From Phyllobacterium lublinensis (GTDB taxonomy: Bacteria; Pseudomonadota; Alphaproteobacteria; Rhizobiales; Rhizobiaceae), in NCBI RefSeq assembly GCF_020164435.1, contig NZ_JAIUDQ010000001.1, positions 310,001 to 374,000 on the forward strand: DNA of 64,000 bases, given 5' to 3'. The stretch's first letter is position 1. Every line of letters begins with the position of its first letter. Below, piece by piece: positions 55,398 through 64,000 of this stretch. The position numbers and the translations under genes are program-made. Under the pieces are notes generated by a model. It saw nothing but the letters and a program-made list of their open reading frames with translations. It searched no databases and was not told the DNA's origin.

Positions 55398-56372
55398 TCA
55401 ATCGGCGTACTGACCGGCAGCTTCGATGACCGGCTTCCAGCGTGTTACTTCGCTTTCAAGCCTTGATTTGAGCCCTTCGGGGGTTGCTTCCGCCTCCGAA
55501 GAGGGGACGGTGCCGAGTTCGGCAAATCGAGCGACCACGTTGGGGTCCTTCAACGCCTTCTGCAATGAAGCCGACAACTTTTGTGTGACCTCTGCCGGCG
55601 TTCCCTTGGGCGCATAAATGCCGTGCCAGATGCCCACCTGCATGCCTGGCAATCCTCCTTCCGCAACTGTTGGCAGATCAGGAAGCGCATCCAGACGCTT
55701 GGGTGACGTTACCGCATAGGCTTTGATCGTGCCGCCCTTGATCTGCTTCGTCGTGTTGGTTGTCTGGTCGCACATCAAATCGACCTGCCCACCAAGCAAA
55801 TCGGTCATGGCCGGGCCAGTGCCCTTGTAGGGAACCGTAACCAGCGGGGTCTTGATCTCGCTCATGAACAACATGCCGCACAGGTGCGAGGCTGCACCGA
55901 TACCGGCATTTGCAAGGCTGACCTTGTCGGCATTTGCCTTGACGTATTCGATCAGGCCCTTGAGATCAGTGGGTTCAAAGTCCTTCTTGGCTACAATCGT
56001 CATCGGAACGTCGGTGACGAGGCCGACATACTCGAAGGCGTTCAGCGTATCGTAGGGCAACTTGCGGTAAAGCGTGGCGCTGGTTGCCATGCCGATATGG
56101 TGCAGCAAGAGCGTATAGCCATCCGGGTCCGCCTTGGCCACCTGAGACGCTCCAAGCGTGCCTCCAGCGCCGCCGACATTTTCCACGATGATCTGCTGAC
56201 CGAGATCTTTCGACATCGATTCGGCGACAAGGCGGGTTACCGTGTCGGTCGGGCCGCCTGCAGCGAAAGGCACAACCATAGTTATGCTGCGCTCGGGATA
56301 TCCCTGGGCGCCAGCCGAACCAGTGAAGGCGAGGGCGGCGGTCGCAGCAAGATAAATAGCGAGTTTATGCAT
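55398..56372 (-). CDS. tctC: TctC/Bug-family periplasmic binding protein
   Basis: A 324-residue binding protein with a signal peptide (LAIYLAATAALAFTGSAGAQ) and Bug-family motifs: YPERSITMVVPFAAGGPTDTVTRLVAE, VENVGGAGGTLGASQVAKADPDGYTLL, and GIGAASHLCGMLF. It captures a carboxylate or a related small molecule for TctAB. The ligand is unknown; the divergent adenine deaminase gene hints at nitrogen or purine metabolism, but that is inference. A GGGAGGA site precedes the ATG. Confidence 0.92.
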   Translation of the reverse strand: MHKLAIYLAATAALAFTGSAGAQGYPERSITMVVPFAAGGPTDTVTRLVAESMSKDLGQQIIVENVGGAGGTLGASQVAKADPDGYTLLLHHIGMATSATLYRKLPYDTLNAFEYVGLVTDVPMTIVAKKDFEPTDLKGLIEYVKANADKVSLANAGIGAASHLCGMLFMSEIKTPLVTVPYKGTGPAMTDLLGGQVDLMCDQTTNTTKQIKGGTIKAYAVTSPKRLDALPDLPTVAEGGLPGMQVGIWHGIYAPKGTPAEVTQKLSASLQKALKDPNVVARFAELGTVPSSEAEATPEGLKSRLESEVTRWKPVIEAAGQYAD

Positions 56373-56617
56373 TTATGTTCCTCCCAGACATGCATTTCAA
56401 CTTCAACGCCACCTTGCCCGTGGTGCCGCCAACGTCTTTCTCCTCACGGATTGGCAGCAACGTGCTCAGCGCGTAGCATTGTCCCTATCGGAGGCAACGA
56501 TGATGGGTCTGTCAAGCAATTCATGGGCTTCTCAGATTTTTTTGACAATTCTACTGTGAGCAGGGCCACGACGTTCATTTTCGTATATGAGGGTTTCTGG
56601 ACCTGGAGGTAAGTGCG

Positions 56618-58432
56618 ATGAGCAAGCAGGCAAAAGCCCCCAACCGACCTGGGGCATGGTCGGAATCGGCTCCATTGCTGGTGGACGTGGCCATGGGGCG
56701 CAAACATGCGGATCTCGTCGTACGCAATGGCCGGCTGGTCAGCGTCTACTCGGGAGAAATCATTGCGGGCATGGACCTTGCAGTCGTGGCCGGGCGCTTT
56801 GCATTCGTCGGTCACGGTGTGGAACATTGCATCGGTCCAAAAACCAAGGTGGTGGATGCGGGCGGCCGCTATCTGGTGCCCGGACTCTGCGACGCACACA
56901 TGCATGTCGAAAGCGGCATGGTCACGGTGACCGAGTTTACCCGCGCTGTGATTCCACACGGCACGACATCCATGTTCATCGATCCGCACGAGATTGCCAA
57001 TGTCCTCGGGCTGGAGGGCGTACGCTTGATGCACGATGAGGCACTCGCCATGCCGATTAACGTGCACGTCCAGATGCCGAGCTGCGTGCCTTCGGCTCCC
57101 GGTTTGGAGCACGCCGGGGCCGCCATCACCCCAACTGATATCGCCGAGGCCATGACCTGGCCGAATATTGTCGGGCTGGGAGAGGTGATGAACTTTCCGG
57201 GCGTCGCAAACAATGATCCCACCATGCGCGGCGGGATTGAGGCGACCGTAAGGTCTGGCAAGACCGTTGGCGGCCATTTTGCATCACCGGACCTCGGCAG
57301 GGCCTTCCATGGCTATGTGGCGGGTGGCCCCGAGGACGACCATGAAGGTACGCGGATGGAGGATGCCATTGCGCGAGTGCGGCAGGGCATGCGAGCCATG
57401 TTGCGTCTTGGTTCAGCCTGGTACGATGTTGCCAGTCAAATCAAGGCGGTGACGGAGCAGGGGGTCGACCCGCGCAATTTCATCTTGTGCACGGACGACA
57501 GCCACTCCGGTACGTTGGTCAATGAAGGCCACATGGATCGTGTCGTTCGACATGCGATTGCCCAAGGTTTGAAACCGGTGACCGCAATCCAGATGGCTAC
57601 GCTCAACACGGCGCAGCATTTCCGGTTGGAGCGGGAAATCGGGTCCATCACCCCGGGACGCCTTGCAGACTTCCTGATTGTCTCGGATCTGCCAAATCTT
57701 ACTATCGACCGCGTTTATGCGAGAGGCGCGCATGTGGCGGAAAAAGGCAAGCTGGTCACTGATATTCCGGCTTACAACTATCCATCCTTCGCCAAGAACA
57801 CGATCAAGCTTGGCAAGAAATTGAATGCCAGGGACTTTGATATCAAAGCTCCCAAGCCCGCCAGGCAGATCACCGCGCGGGTTATCGGCGTCATTGAAAA
57901 TCAGGCGCCAACGAAGGCGCTGGAAGCAGATCTTGCGGTTTCGGACGGTATTGTGCAGATGGATCGGCGCAACGACGTTTGCCAGATCGCGCTTGTCGAA
58001 CGTCATCGGGGAACTGGAGCGGTGGTCAACGGTTTCGTTTCCGGTTTTGGCTATACGCTTGACTGTGCGATGGCCTCGACTGTTGCCCATGACAGCCATC
58101 ACATGATTGTTGTCGGTACCAACAAGGAGGATATGGCGAAGGCTGCCAACCGGCTTGGCCAGGTTGGTGGCGGCGTGGTGCTGTTTTCCAAGGGGCGTGA
58201 GCTGGCGCTGGTGGAAATGCCGATTGCAGGCTTAATGTCCGATCAGCGCGCCGAAATCGTGGCGGAAAAAGCTGACAAGCTTGTCAATGCCATGCGCGCG
58301 ATGGGTTGTAGTCTGAACAATGCCTATATGCAGCATTCTCTCCTGGCCCTCGTGGTCATACCTGAATTGCGCATTTCCGATGTCGGTATTATCGATGTCA
58401 GAAAATTCGAAAAGGTTGACCTGTTCCTATGA
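56618..58432 (+). CDS. ade: Adenine deaminase
   Basis: A 604-residue amidohydrolase of the adenine deaminase (AdeC) family: LVVRNGRLVSVYSGEIIAGMD at the start, the metal-binding CDAHMHVESGM, FIDPHEIANVLG, GLGEVMNFPGV, CTDDSHSGTLV and a C-terminal AHDSHHMIVVGTNKEDM. It converts adenine to hypoxanthine and ammonia for purine salvage. GGAGG precedes the ATG. Its TGA overlaps the ATG of the threonine dehydratase gene, so the two are cotranscribed. Confidence 0.94.
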   Translation: MSKQAKAPNRPGAWSESAPLLVDVAMGRKHADLVVRNGRLVSVYSGEIIAGMDLAVVAGRFAFVGHGVEHCIGPKTKVVDAGGRYLVPGLCDAHMHVESGMVTVTEFTRAVIPHGTTSMFIDPHEIANVLGLEGVRLMHDEALAMPINVHVQMPSCVPSAPGLEHAGAAITPTDIAEAMTWPNIVGLGEVMNFPGVANNDPTMRGGIEATVRSGKTVGGHFASPDLGRAFHGYVAGGPEDDHEGTRMEDAIARVRQGMRAMLRLGSAWYDVASQIKAVTEQGVDPRNFILCTDDSHSGTLVNEGHMDRVVRHAIAQGLKPVTAIQMATLNTAQHFRLEREIGSITPGRLADFLIVSDLPNLTIDRVYARGAHVAEKGKLVTDIPAYNYPSFAKNTIKLGKKLNARDFDIKAPKPARQITARVIGVIENQAPTKALEADLAVSDGIVQMDRRNDVCQIALVERHRGTGAVVNGFVSGFGYTLDCAMASTVAHDSHHMIVVGTNKEDMAKAANRLGQVGGGVVLFSKGRELALVEMPIAGLMSDQRAEIVAEKADKLVNAMRAMGCSLNNAYMQHSLLALVVIPELRISDVGIIDVRKFEKVDLFL

Positions 58433-59688
58433 CTGCATTCATCAAGGCCGTGGACCGCGCTACGGAAAAGATGCGCGCGCTTTTCCCGGAAACGCCGCTT
58501 CAACTCAATCACTACCTTTCGCAAAAATATGGTGCACAGGTCTGGCTGAAACGCGAGGACCTGTCGCCGGTCCGTTCATACAAGATCCGGGGCGCGTTCA
58601 ACTTCATTTCCCACTATCTGAACGAGCACAAATCTGAAGCGTCCAGCTTTGTCTGTGCGTCGGCCGGTAATCATGCGCAGGGTTTTGCATATATATGCCG
58701 GCATTTTGCCAGGAAGGGTGTGGTTTTCATGCCCGTCACGACCCCTCAGCAAAAGATCGACAAGACGCGCAGCTTCGGTGGTGATTTCATCGAGATTCGC
58801 CTGGTTGGCGATATTTTCGACCAATGCTATTCCGCCGCCCAGGACTATGCGGCCGAAACCGGGGCCGTCATGGTGCCTCCCTTCGATCACATGGACATCA
58901 TTACCGGGCAGGCGACTGTTGCGCACGAGATCGCAGTGCAACTGCCGGACAAGCGCAAACCGGACCTGATGATATTGCCGGTTGGCGGTGGTGGACTGTC
59001 CGGGGGTGTCACACGTTATCTTTCCGACCTTGGCTGGGAAACCCGGTTTCGTTTCGTTGAACCTGCCGGCGCTCCAAGTCTGAAGCGCAGTCTTGAGGCG
59101 GGCAAACGTGTCAAGCTCGACACTGTCGACAATTTCGTCGATGGCGCAGCAGTGGCAGAAATAGGGCGAGAAAACTTCAAACTTCTCAAGGGGTTCACGT
59201 CGGATGCTGTCACTTTGATTCCGGAAAACCGCCTGAGTTCGACCATCCTTGAAATGCTCAATGTCGAGGGAATCGTCGTGGAACCGGCAGGCGCACTTGC
59301 GATTGACGCGCTCAAGGACATGAAGAAGAGCGACATCAAGGGCAAGCGTATCATACTGGTGGTTTCGGGGAGTAATTTCGACTTTGAGCGGTTGCCGGAG
59401 CTGAAGGAAAGATCGCTGCGTTATGAAGGGCTGAAGAAATATTTCATCTTCCGCTTCCCGCAGAGGCCGGGCGCCTTGCGCTCATTTCTCGATTTGCTTG
59501 GGCCAGAGGATGACGTTGCCCGCTTCGAATATCTCAAGAAATCCGCACGGAATTTTGGTTCGGTCCTCATCGGCATTGAAACCAAGAACAAGGTCAACTT
59601 CGATATCCTGTTCAAGCGCTTTGACGAAGCCGGCTGGGCATACCAGGATATCACCGAGAATGAAGCAATTGCGGGCTTGATCATCTGA
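58429..59688 (+). CDS. ilvA: Threonine ammonia-lyase
   Basis: A 419-residue PLP enzyme: REDLSPVRSYKIRGAFNF with the PLP Lys at residue 52, CASAGNHAQGFAY, LPVGGGGLSGG, and a C-terminal ACT-like regulatory region from about residue 330 (YFIFRFPQRPGALRSFLDLLGP). It deaminates threonine to 2-oxobutyrate for isoleucine synthesis. The single short regulatory domain gives the common alphaproteobacterial length. The ATGA overlap with ade is notable because the two enzymes share no pathway apart from releasing ammonia. Confidence 0.92.
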   Translation: MTAFIKAVDRATEKMRALFPETPLQLNHYLSQKYGAQVWLKREDLSPVRSYKIRGAFNFISHYLNEHKSEASSFVCASAGNHAQGFAYICRHFARKGVVFMPVTTPQQKIDKTRSFGGDFIEIRLVGDIFDQCYSAAQDYAAETGAVMVPPFDHMDIITGQATVAHEIAVQLPDKRKPDLMILPVGGGGLSGGVTRYLSDLGWETRFRFVEPAGAPSLKRSLEAGKRVKLDTVDNFVDGAAVAEIGRENFKLLKGFTSDAVTLIPENRLSSTILEMLNVEGIVVEPAGALAIDALKDMKKSDIKGKRIILVVSGSNFDFERLPELKERSLRYEGLKKYFIFRFPQRPGALRSFLDLLGPEDDVARFEYLKKSARNFGSVLIGIETKNKVNFDILFKRFDEAGWAYQDITENEAIAGLII

Positions 59689-59735
59689 GTGCGGCCAAGC
59701 CATCGTCTGGAGAATGAGCGTGACGAGGAGGGTCT

Positions 59736-59981
59736 GTGAGCGACATACAACAACCAACGGCACATTGGCGTATCATTCTCGCTTTTGTCCTTGATCTCAT
59801 CACGGCGTTCTTTGTTTTTGGCTACCTTGTAGCAACATTGCTTGGGGGAAGAACCGGAGACGGATTTGCTCTCAGCGGCTGGCCTGCGCTTGTCGCGCTG
59901 ATGTTGATCATCGCGTACTTTGTGATTGGCAACCGGCTTGGCGGGACCCTCTGGAAGCGAATTCTCGGTGTCAGAATCTGA
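59736..59981 (+). CDS. Short RDD-like membrane protein
   Basis: An 81-residue protein with two hydrophobic helices (about 14-36 and 46-65) and an end GNRLGGTLWKRILGVRI that matches the close of RDD domains. The characteristic Asp lies in AFVLDLITAFF. Its function is unknown. The GTG at 59736 has a GAGGAGGG site. It is probably in the operon with the DUF1697 genes. Confidence 0.75.
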   Translation: MSDIQQPTAHWRIILAFVLDLITAFFVFGYLVATLLGGRTGDGFALSGWPALVALMLIIAYFVIGNRLGGTLWKRILGVRI

Positions 59982-59987
59982 GCGGTC

Positions 59988-60545
59988 ATGGGGCATAGAG
60001 CGACCTATATCATCCTGTTCCGGGGCGTGGGCGGTGCGACGTTACTCCCAGTGCAGCCCTTGAAGGCTGCCCTGCTCGAGGAGGGTTTTGAGCGTGTCGA
60101 AACCTATATCAACACCGGAAATGCGGTTCTTGGATCGAATGCAACGCCGGTGGATATCGTCGACCGGATAGCAGCGATTGTTTTGCAGAAGTTTGCGTTT
60201 TCCAAAGCTATCATGATCGTCAGCAAGGACGATTGGATGGACCTCATCGCCAGCAATCCGTTCGCGGAACGTGCGGTGGAGGGGAACAAGCTGCACGCCT
60301 TCGTGCTGGATAGACAGCCGGACGCCGAGGCTGTCGAGGCCTTGAAGCGCAAGGCGTTGGGATTGCCGGAACAGTTCGAAATCATAGGTAAGGTGCTCTA
60401 TTACTACCCTCCGCAAGGGGCATCGAAATCCAAACTGCACCGAGCAATCGAACCGACGCTGAAAGTTGCTGCCACAGCGCGCAACTGGAATACAGTTCTG
60501 AATCTTGGGCGATTGGCAGACAGGCTGGATGAGGAAACACGATGA
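59988..60545 (+). CDS. DUF1697 protein, copy 1
   Basis: A 185-residue DUF1697 protein: TYIILFRGVGGATLLPVQPLKAALLEEGFERVETYINTGNAVL at the start and VAATARNWNTVLNL at the end, both diagnostic of the family. Function is unknown. It overlaps the next gene, a diverged paralog, by 4 bases. In this copy the usual RGINVGG loop reads RGVGGAT, so the copies may differ in activity. Confidence 0.87.
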   Translation: MGHRATYIILFRGVGGATLLPVQPLKAALLEEGFERVETYINTGNAVLGSNATPVDIVDRIAAIVLQKFAFSKAIMIVSKDDWMDLIASNPFAERAVEGNKLHAFVLDRQPDAEAVEALKRKALGLPEQFEIIGKVLYYYPPQGASKSKLHRAIEPTLKVAATARNWNTVLNLGRLADRLDEETR

Positions 60546-61078
60546 CGACCTACATTGTGCTGTTTCGCGGTATCAATGTCGGAGGCAATAAGCTCGTGAA
60601 AATGGAGACGCTTCGAAAGGTGCTGAGCCATGCGGGATTCTCCGATGTGAAGACCTACATTCAAAGCGGCAATCTTGTTCTGACATCCAATCAGACAGCC
60701 CGACAGGTCCGCGAAACCATTTCGCCTTCATTTTCAGCTGCATTCGGCTTCGAGTCGCGCATTTCCATTCGCAATGTCGATGAGTGGAACTGCATGATCG
60801 CCAAAAACCCTTATCCGGAAGCAATCGACAATCCGAAAGCCCTTCACGCGGTCATTCTTGACGCCGATCCCACCGACGCTGCTTTGTCGGAATTCGCCGC
60901 AAAGGCCGAAAAGTCAGAAAGCTTTACGTTGCGGAACCGCGTTCTCTATCTCCATACGCCGGATGGCTTCGGCATATCGAAGCTTGCCCTTGCACTCGAC
61001 AAGGTATTGAAGGTGCCTTTGACGGCGCGCAACTGGCGCACGGTCCTGGCACTTCAGGCAATGGCCGCAGCAATCTAG
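60542..61078 (+). CDS. DUF1697 protein, copy 2
   Basis: A 178-residue DUF1697 protein with the canonical start TYIVLFRGINVGGNKLVKMETL, KTYIQSGNLVL and end VPLTARNWRTVLAL. It is a tandem paralog of the preceding gene, starting at an ATGA overlap. Its stop codon shares bases with the stop of the convergent MocR-type gene (CTAG at 61075-61078). Confidence 0.9.
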   Translation: MTTYIVLFRGINVGGNKLVKMETLRKVLSHAGFSDVKTYIQSGNLVLTSNQTARQVRETISPSFSAAFGFESRISIRNVDEWNCMIAKNPYPEAIDNPKALHAVILDADPTDAALSEFAAKAEKSESFTLRNRVLYLHTPDGFGISKLALALDKVLKVPLTARNWRTVLALQAMAAAI

Positions 61079-62481
61079 TCCGATGCAAGTCCAACCTCTA
61101 GAACCTCGAAGATGCGCGGGTCCGAGCACTGGGCGATGTTGAATCGCATGTAGGAATTTGCGGATTGCGATTGGCTGAAGACATTGCCCGGTGCGAGTAC
61201 GACGCCCTCCGCGAGTGCACGCCGTGCCACGCGCGCCGCGTCCGCGTCGCCGGGCAGCTTGCACCACAGGAACATACCCCCACCCGGTTCGATCCAGGGC
61301 GTGATGCCAAGCGATTTCAATCTTGTGCTGGTTTCACCCATGCTGCGGGCAAGCCGCGCCCGCAAAGCATCCATGTGCTTGCGATATGTGCCATCCGTCA
61401 GCATGCCGAGAACGACTTCCGCAGCCAATCGACCGCCACCAAAGGAAGTGGCAATTCGCAAGTCCACCAATCCATCGATCCAATCCCGTCGGGCAGCGAT
61501 AAATCCGCAACGTATCGAGGCAGATAATGACTTCGAAAAGCTTCCGATGTGCACAACTCTCTCAAGACCGTCGAATGCCGCAAGGCGTGGCGCAGGTTCA
61601 TGTTCGAAGTCTGCAAAGATGTCGTCTTCGATGATCGTGACATTGTGCTGCTCGGCGAGCTTGAGCAGCCGATGGGCAGTGACTGGCGACAGGACGGCGC
61701 CGGTCGGATTATGAAGCGCTGAGTTGGTAATGTAGAGGCTCGGACGGTGTTCGGTGAGCGCTTTGGCAAAGCTCTCGAGATCCGGGCCGGATGGAGTGTA
61801 GGGCACGCCAATCACTTTGGCGCGATGCGCCTTGAGCAGGGCATGGAAGTTGAAATAGCAGGGGTCATCGACGATCACAGTATCGCCCGGTTCGATCAGG
61901 AACCTGCAGAGCAGGTCAATGGATTGCGTTCCAGACTCGGTCAGCATGATCTGGTCGGATGCGGCTTCGATTCCATGCTCCGCCATGCGACGTGAAAGAT
62001 ATTGCCGCAAGGCGGTCATGCCGAGCGGAGAAGCATAGTCGGCCAGCGAAGTGCTTTTCCCACGCGCCAATGCGCGTAGTGCCCTACGAATGCCTTCTTC
62101 CGGCATCCATGAGGAAGGCAGCCACCCACAACCCGGTTTCGCGACATTCTCGCCAGCATCAAGGGATGTACGAGAAACCCAGAGCGGATCGATCGCCAGA
62201 TCAAGTCGCGGCCCGATTTCGGCCAATGTCAACGGCGGCAGATGACCGGCCACGTAGAAGCCGGATCCACGTCGCGATTGGATAACGCCTTCGGCTGCCA
62301 GCCGGTCATAGGCTTCGACGACGGTCGACTTTGAAACGCCCATCGTTTCCGCAGAACTCCGGATCGACGGCAATTTGGCACCCGGAACAAGTGTTCGTGC
62401 AGCGATACGCTGACTGACAGACTGCATGACGCGTTCGACAAGCGTGCCATTGTCGCGACCTCGACCGACACTTTCTTCCAT
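61075..62481 (-). CDS. MocR-type (GntR/aminotransferase) regulator
   Basis: A 468-residue fusion: an N-terminal GntR winged helix (about 10-75: VMQSVSQRIAARTLVPGAKLPSIRSSAETMGVSKSTVVEAYDRL) and a class I aminotransferase-like domain with PLP Lys about 317 (GSFSKSLSASIRCGF) and NPTGAVLS. Such proteins regulate genes in response to PLP or amino compounds. The ATG at 62481 is chosen; the frame is open to 62934 but that part overlaps the transporter gene. Divergent from the EamA exporter, its probable target. Confidence 0.9.
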   Translation of the reverse strand: MEESVGRGRDNGTLVERVMQSVSQRIAARTLVPGAKLPSIRSSAETMGVSKSTVVEAYDRLAAEGVIQSRRGSGFYVAGHLPPLTLAEIGPRLDLAIDPLWVSRTSLDAGENVAKPGCGWLPSSWMPEEGIRRALRALARGKSTSLADYASPLGMTALRQYLSRRMAEHGIEAASDQIMLTESGTQSIDLLCRFLIEPGDTVIVDDPCYFNFHALLKAHRAKVIGVPYTPSGPDLESFAKALTEHRPSLYITNSALHNPTGAVLSPVTAHRLLKLAEQHNVTIIEDDIFADFEHEPAPRLAAFDGLERVVHIGSFSKSLSASIRCGFIAARRDWIDGLVDLRIATSFGGGRLAAEVVLGMLTDGTYRKHMDALRARLARSMGETSTRLKSLGITPWIEPGGGMFLWCKLPGDADAARVARRALAEGVVLAPGNVFSQSQSANSYMRFNIAQCSDPRIFEVLEVGLASD

Positions 62482-62596
62482 CTGTACTGCTCTCTGTATG
62501 ATGACAGTTTCAAGGAATTGTACTGTACCGTATCTGGAAAATCCACCGGTAATAGCCGATAGAAGTCGAATGAGTTTGGCGATCGGAAGAACAAGC

Positions 62597-63460
62597 ATGG
62601 ACAAGTCTACCACCGGATGGATCAATGGTTTTGTGGGTGTGTTGATATTTAGCGGATCATTGCCGGCGACCCGTGCTGCCGTTGCAGACTTCGATCCCAT
62701 ATTCGTTACCAGTGCCCGTGCCACCATTGCGGCGCTGCTGGGCGTTGCACTGCTATCGCTTTTCCGCGAGAAACGGCCCGAAAAGGCAGATCTTTGGCCC
62801 CTGTTCGTAACTGCGATGGGCGTAGTGGTCGGATTTCCACTTTTGACGGCACTGGCGCTGCGCCACGTGACTTCCGCGCATTCCATTGTCTTCATAGGAT
62901 TGCTGCCATTGGCGACGGCAATCTTCGGCGTCATCCGTGGCGGCGAAAGGATGCGACCGCTGTTCTGGCTCTTTTCAGTTCTTGGCAGCTTGATCGTGGC
63001 AGGCTTTGCCCTTACCCAGAATCTGTCTGCGTCGATGACCGGTGATCTCCTGATGTTCGCGGCTGTCGTCGTCTGTGGGCTCGGTTATGCGGAGGGAGCC
63101 CAACTCTCTCGCAAACTTGGCGGATGGCAGGTCATCTGCTGGGCTCTTGTGCTCTCGTTGCCGGTCATGCTGCCGTTGACCGTCTATATCATGCCTGGGA
63201 ACTGGAGCCATGTTGGCGAACCCGCCTGGATCGGACTCGTCTATGTCTCGCTGTTCTCAATGCTGATCGGTTTTGTGTTCTGGTATCGCGGCTTGGCCCA
63301 GGGCGGTATCGCCGCCGTGGGACAACTCCAGTTGTTGCAGCCATTCTTTGGCCTTATGTTGGCAGCCACACTCCTGCACGAACCGGTTGGGTGGCCGATG
63401 ATCGCTGTTACCGTTGCGGTCATTCTGTGCGTCGCCGGCGCCAAACGCTTCGCCAGGTAA
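62597..63460 (+). CDS. EamA/DMT-family transporter
   Basis: A 287-residue membrane protein with about ten helices in two EamA repeats (GFVGVLIFSGSLPATRAAVADFDPIFVTSARATIAALLG and MTGDLLMFAAVVVCGLGYAEGAQLSRKLGGW). Drug/metabolite transporters of this kind often export amino acids or related metabolites. The ATG at 62597 has GGAAG upstream. Its head-to-head position with a MocR-type regulator is a common arrangement for exporters controlled by amino compounds. Confidence 0.87.
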   Translation: MDKSTTGWINGFVGVLIFSGSLPATRAAVADFDPIFVTSARATIAALLGVALLSLFREKRPEKADLWPLFVTAMGVVVGFPLLTALALRHVTSAHSIVFIGLLPLATAIFGVIRGGERMRPLFWLFSVLGSLIVAGFALTQNLSASMTGDLLMFAAVVVCGLGYAEGAQLSRKLGGWQVICWALVLSLPVMLPLTVYIMPGNWSHVGEPAWIGLVYVSLFSMLIGFVFWYRGLAQGGIAAVGQLQLLQPFFGLMLAATLLHEPVGWPMIAVTVAVILCVAGAKRFAR

Positions 63461-63755
63461 AACCCGAATTTTGCGTCGCACAATAAAATCGTTTGCTTTT
63501 TGGCATGAGAAGGCCCATATGCCGTTCAGGCGCTTGGACCGGGCAATCCGGTCTTCCGATTGAGGACTTCGTGGCGTCTGAGACCCATCCGCATGATGCG
63601 ATGGGCACGGCTGCGCAAGTCGCATGAACCCAAGCCATTGGCACAGGGTTCCTCGCGTCTCGTCGTTTATCCCCAAATTGTTGCACGCAGGTTGCGCCCT
63701 GTGATGCGTTGTGTGGCCCGCGATCATTCGCGCCGGCCAATGAAAGAAGATTGAA

Positions 63756-64000
63756 TTGGACACTATTGAAAAAACTGGCTTTGCCGCCATGGGCCTGAAC
63801 GCCGTCCTGCTCAAGGCAGTGGAGGCAGCCGGCATGGACACTCCCAAGCCGATCCAGGAGCAGGCTATTCCCGCACAGCTCGCTGGACAGGATATACTTG
63901 GCATCGCACAGACAGGTTCTGGTAAGACAGCAGCATTCAGCCTGCCGATCCTGCAGAAAATCATCACCATCGGTGACAAGCGCAAAGGCAAGACGGCCCG
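63756..64000 (+). CDS. DEAD-box RNA helicase (partial, C-terminus off window)
   Basis: The frame from the TTG at 63756 runs off the right edge (81 residues seen). It shows the Q motif ([11 protein letters not shown]) and motif I ([16 protein letters not shown]) of RhlE-type DEAD-box helicases, with the upstream Phe in [10 protein letters not shown] that helps place the start. It should unwind RNA in ribosome assembly or decay. The 295-base gap before it holds no gene but has two small hairpins. Confidence 0.88.
   Translation, partial: MDTIEKTGFAAMGLNAVLLKAVEAAGMDTPKPIQEQAIPAQLAGQDILGIAQTGSGKTAAFSLPILQKIITIGDKRKGKTA

Noticed and set aside
51629..56372. Genomic island at tRNA-Leu
   Set aside because: No integrase, no displaced tRNA 3' copy and no change of composition next to the tRNA.
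62482..62934. N-terminal extension of the MocR-type protein
   Set aside because: The 151 extra codons overlap the divergent EamA transporter start and do not resemble a domain; the GntR domain starts at 62481.
63257..63991. Minus-strand 244-codon frame across the gap before the helicase
   Set aside because: Covers the ends of two real plus-strand genes and has no family or ribosome site.

Overview
The window looks like chromosome from an alphaproteobacterium of the order Hyphomicrobiales (Rhizobiales), near Phyllobacteriaceae, Brucellaceae or Rhizobiaceae. This placement is inferred from gene content: an LpiA/AcvB lysyl-phosphatidylglycerol pair, a long B12-dependent class II ribonucleotide reductase (NrdJ), a DUF982 protein, CO-dehydrogenase-type maturation genes and several tripartite or ABC uptake systems. 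Base composition is even and moderately GC-rich. I see no integrase, transposase, phage gene, CRISPR array or rRNA. The only tRNA is tRNA-Leu(TAA).

Layout. 1-587: start of a periplasmic Leu/Ile/Val-type binding protein (minus, runs off the left edge). 763-6156: RutF-like flavin reductase, then CoxD-like AAA+ ATPase, CoxE-like VWA protein, a two-gene XdhC/CoxF-CoxI pair and a molybdopterin-binding/nucleotidyltransferase fusion. This is a molybdenum-hydroxylase maturation set without any hydroxylase subunits in the window. 6167-10780: exported hydrolase, lipoprotein, lipid kinase, glycoamylase-like protein and fumarylacetoacetase-fold protein. 11701-15746: lpiA-acvB. 15767-17587: SBF-like transporter and DUF1868 2H phosphoesterase. 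17822-21754: ferric-iron ABC transporter (ATPase, binding protein, permease). 22373-25482: sugar-dehydrogenase-like beta-propeller, L,D-transpeptidase, DUF982. 25706-28727: modABC with a convergent ModE-type regulator. 28846-34150: GGDEF/EAL protein and small envelope or stress proteins, one behind a good EcfG-type promoter. 34303-36411: aldose 1-dehydrogenase and bestrophin-like channel.

36655-42455 is the most distinctive accessory block. It is a five-gene minus-strand operon with a divergent LysR regulator: flavin reductase, SnoaL-like protein, HpaB-family flavin monooxygenase, maleylacetate reductase and intradiol (hydroxyquinol-type) dioxygenase. Together they should convert a phenol or resorcinol to hydroxyquinol, then maleylacetate, then 3-oxoadipate. 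The SnoaL-like protein has no assigned step.

42698-51714 is mostly housekeeping: nrdJ with an NrdR-box-like site, NUDIX hydrolase, CorA, xanthine phosphoribosyltransferase, universal stress protein, CinA-type protein and tRNA-Leu. 51810-56372: a GT39-family glycosyltransferase and a complete tctCBA-type transporter with an internal terminator. 56618-61078: adenine deaminase, threonine dehydratase, RDD protein and two tandem DUF1697 genes. 61075-63460: MocR-type regulator divergent from an EamA exporter. The window ends inside a DEAD-box RNA helicase gene.

Molybdenum is a recurring theme: uptake (modABC), a ModE-like regulator and cofactor maturation lie within 25 kb. I found no wholly unprecedented system. 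The best leads are the SnoaL-like protein inside the aromatic operon, the maturation cluster without its enzyme, and several regulatory DNA structures listed as findings.
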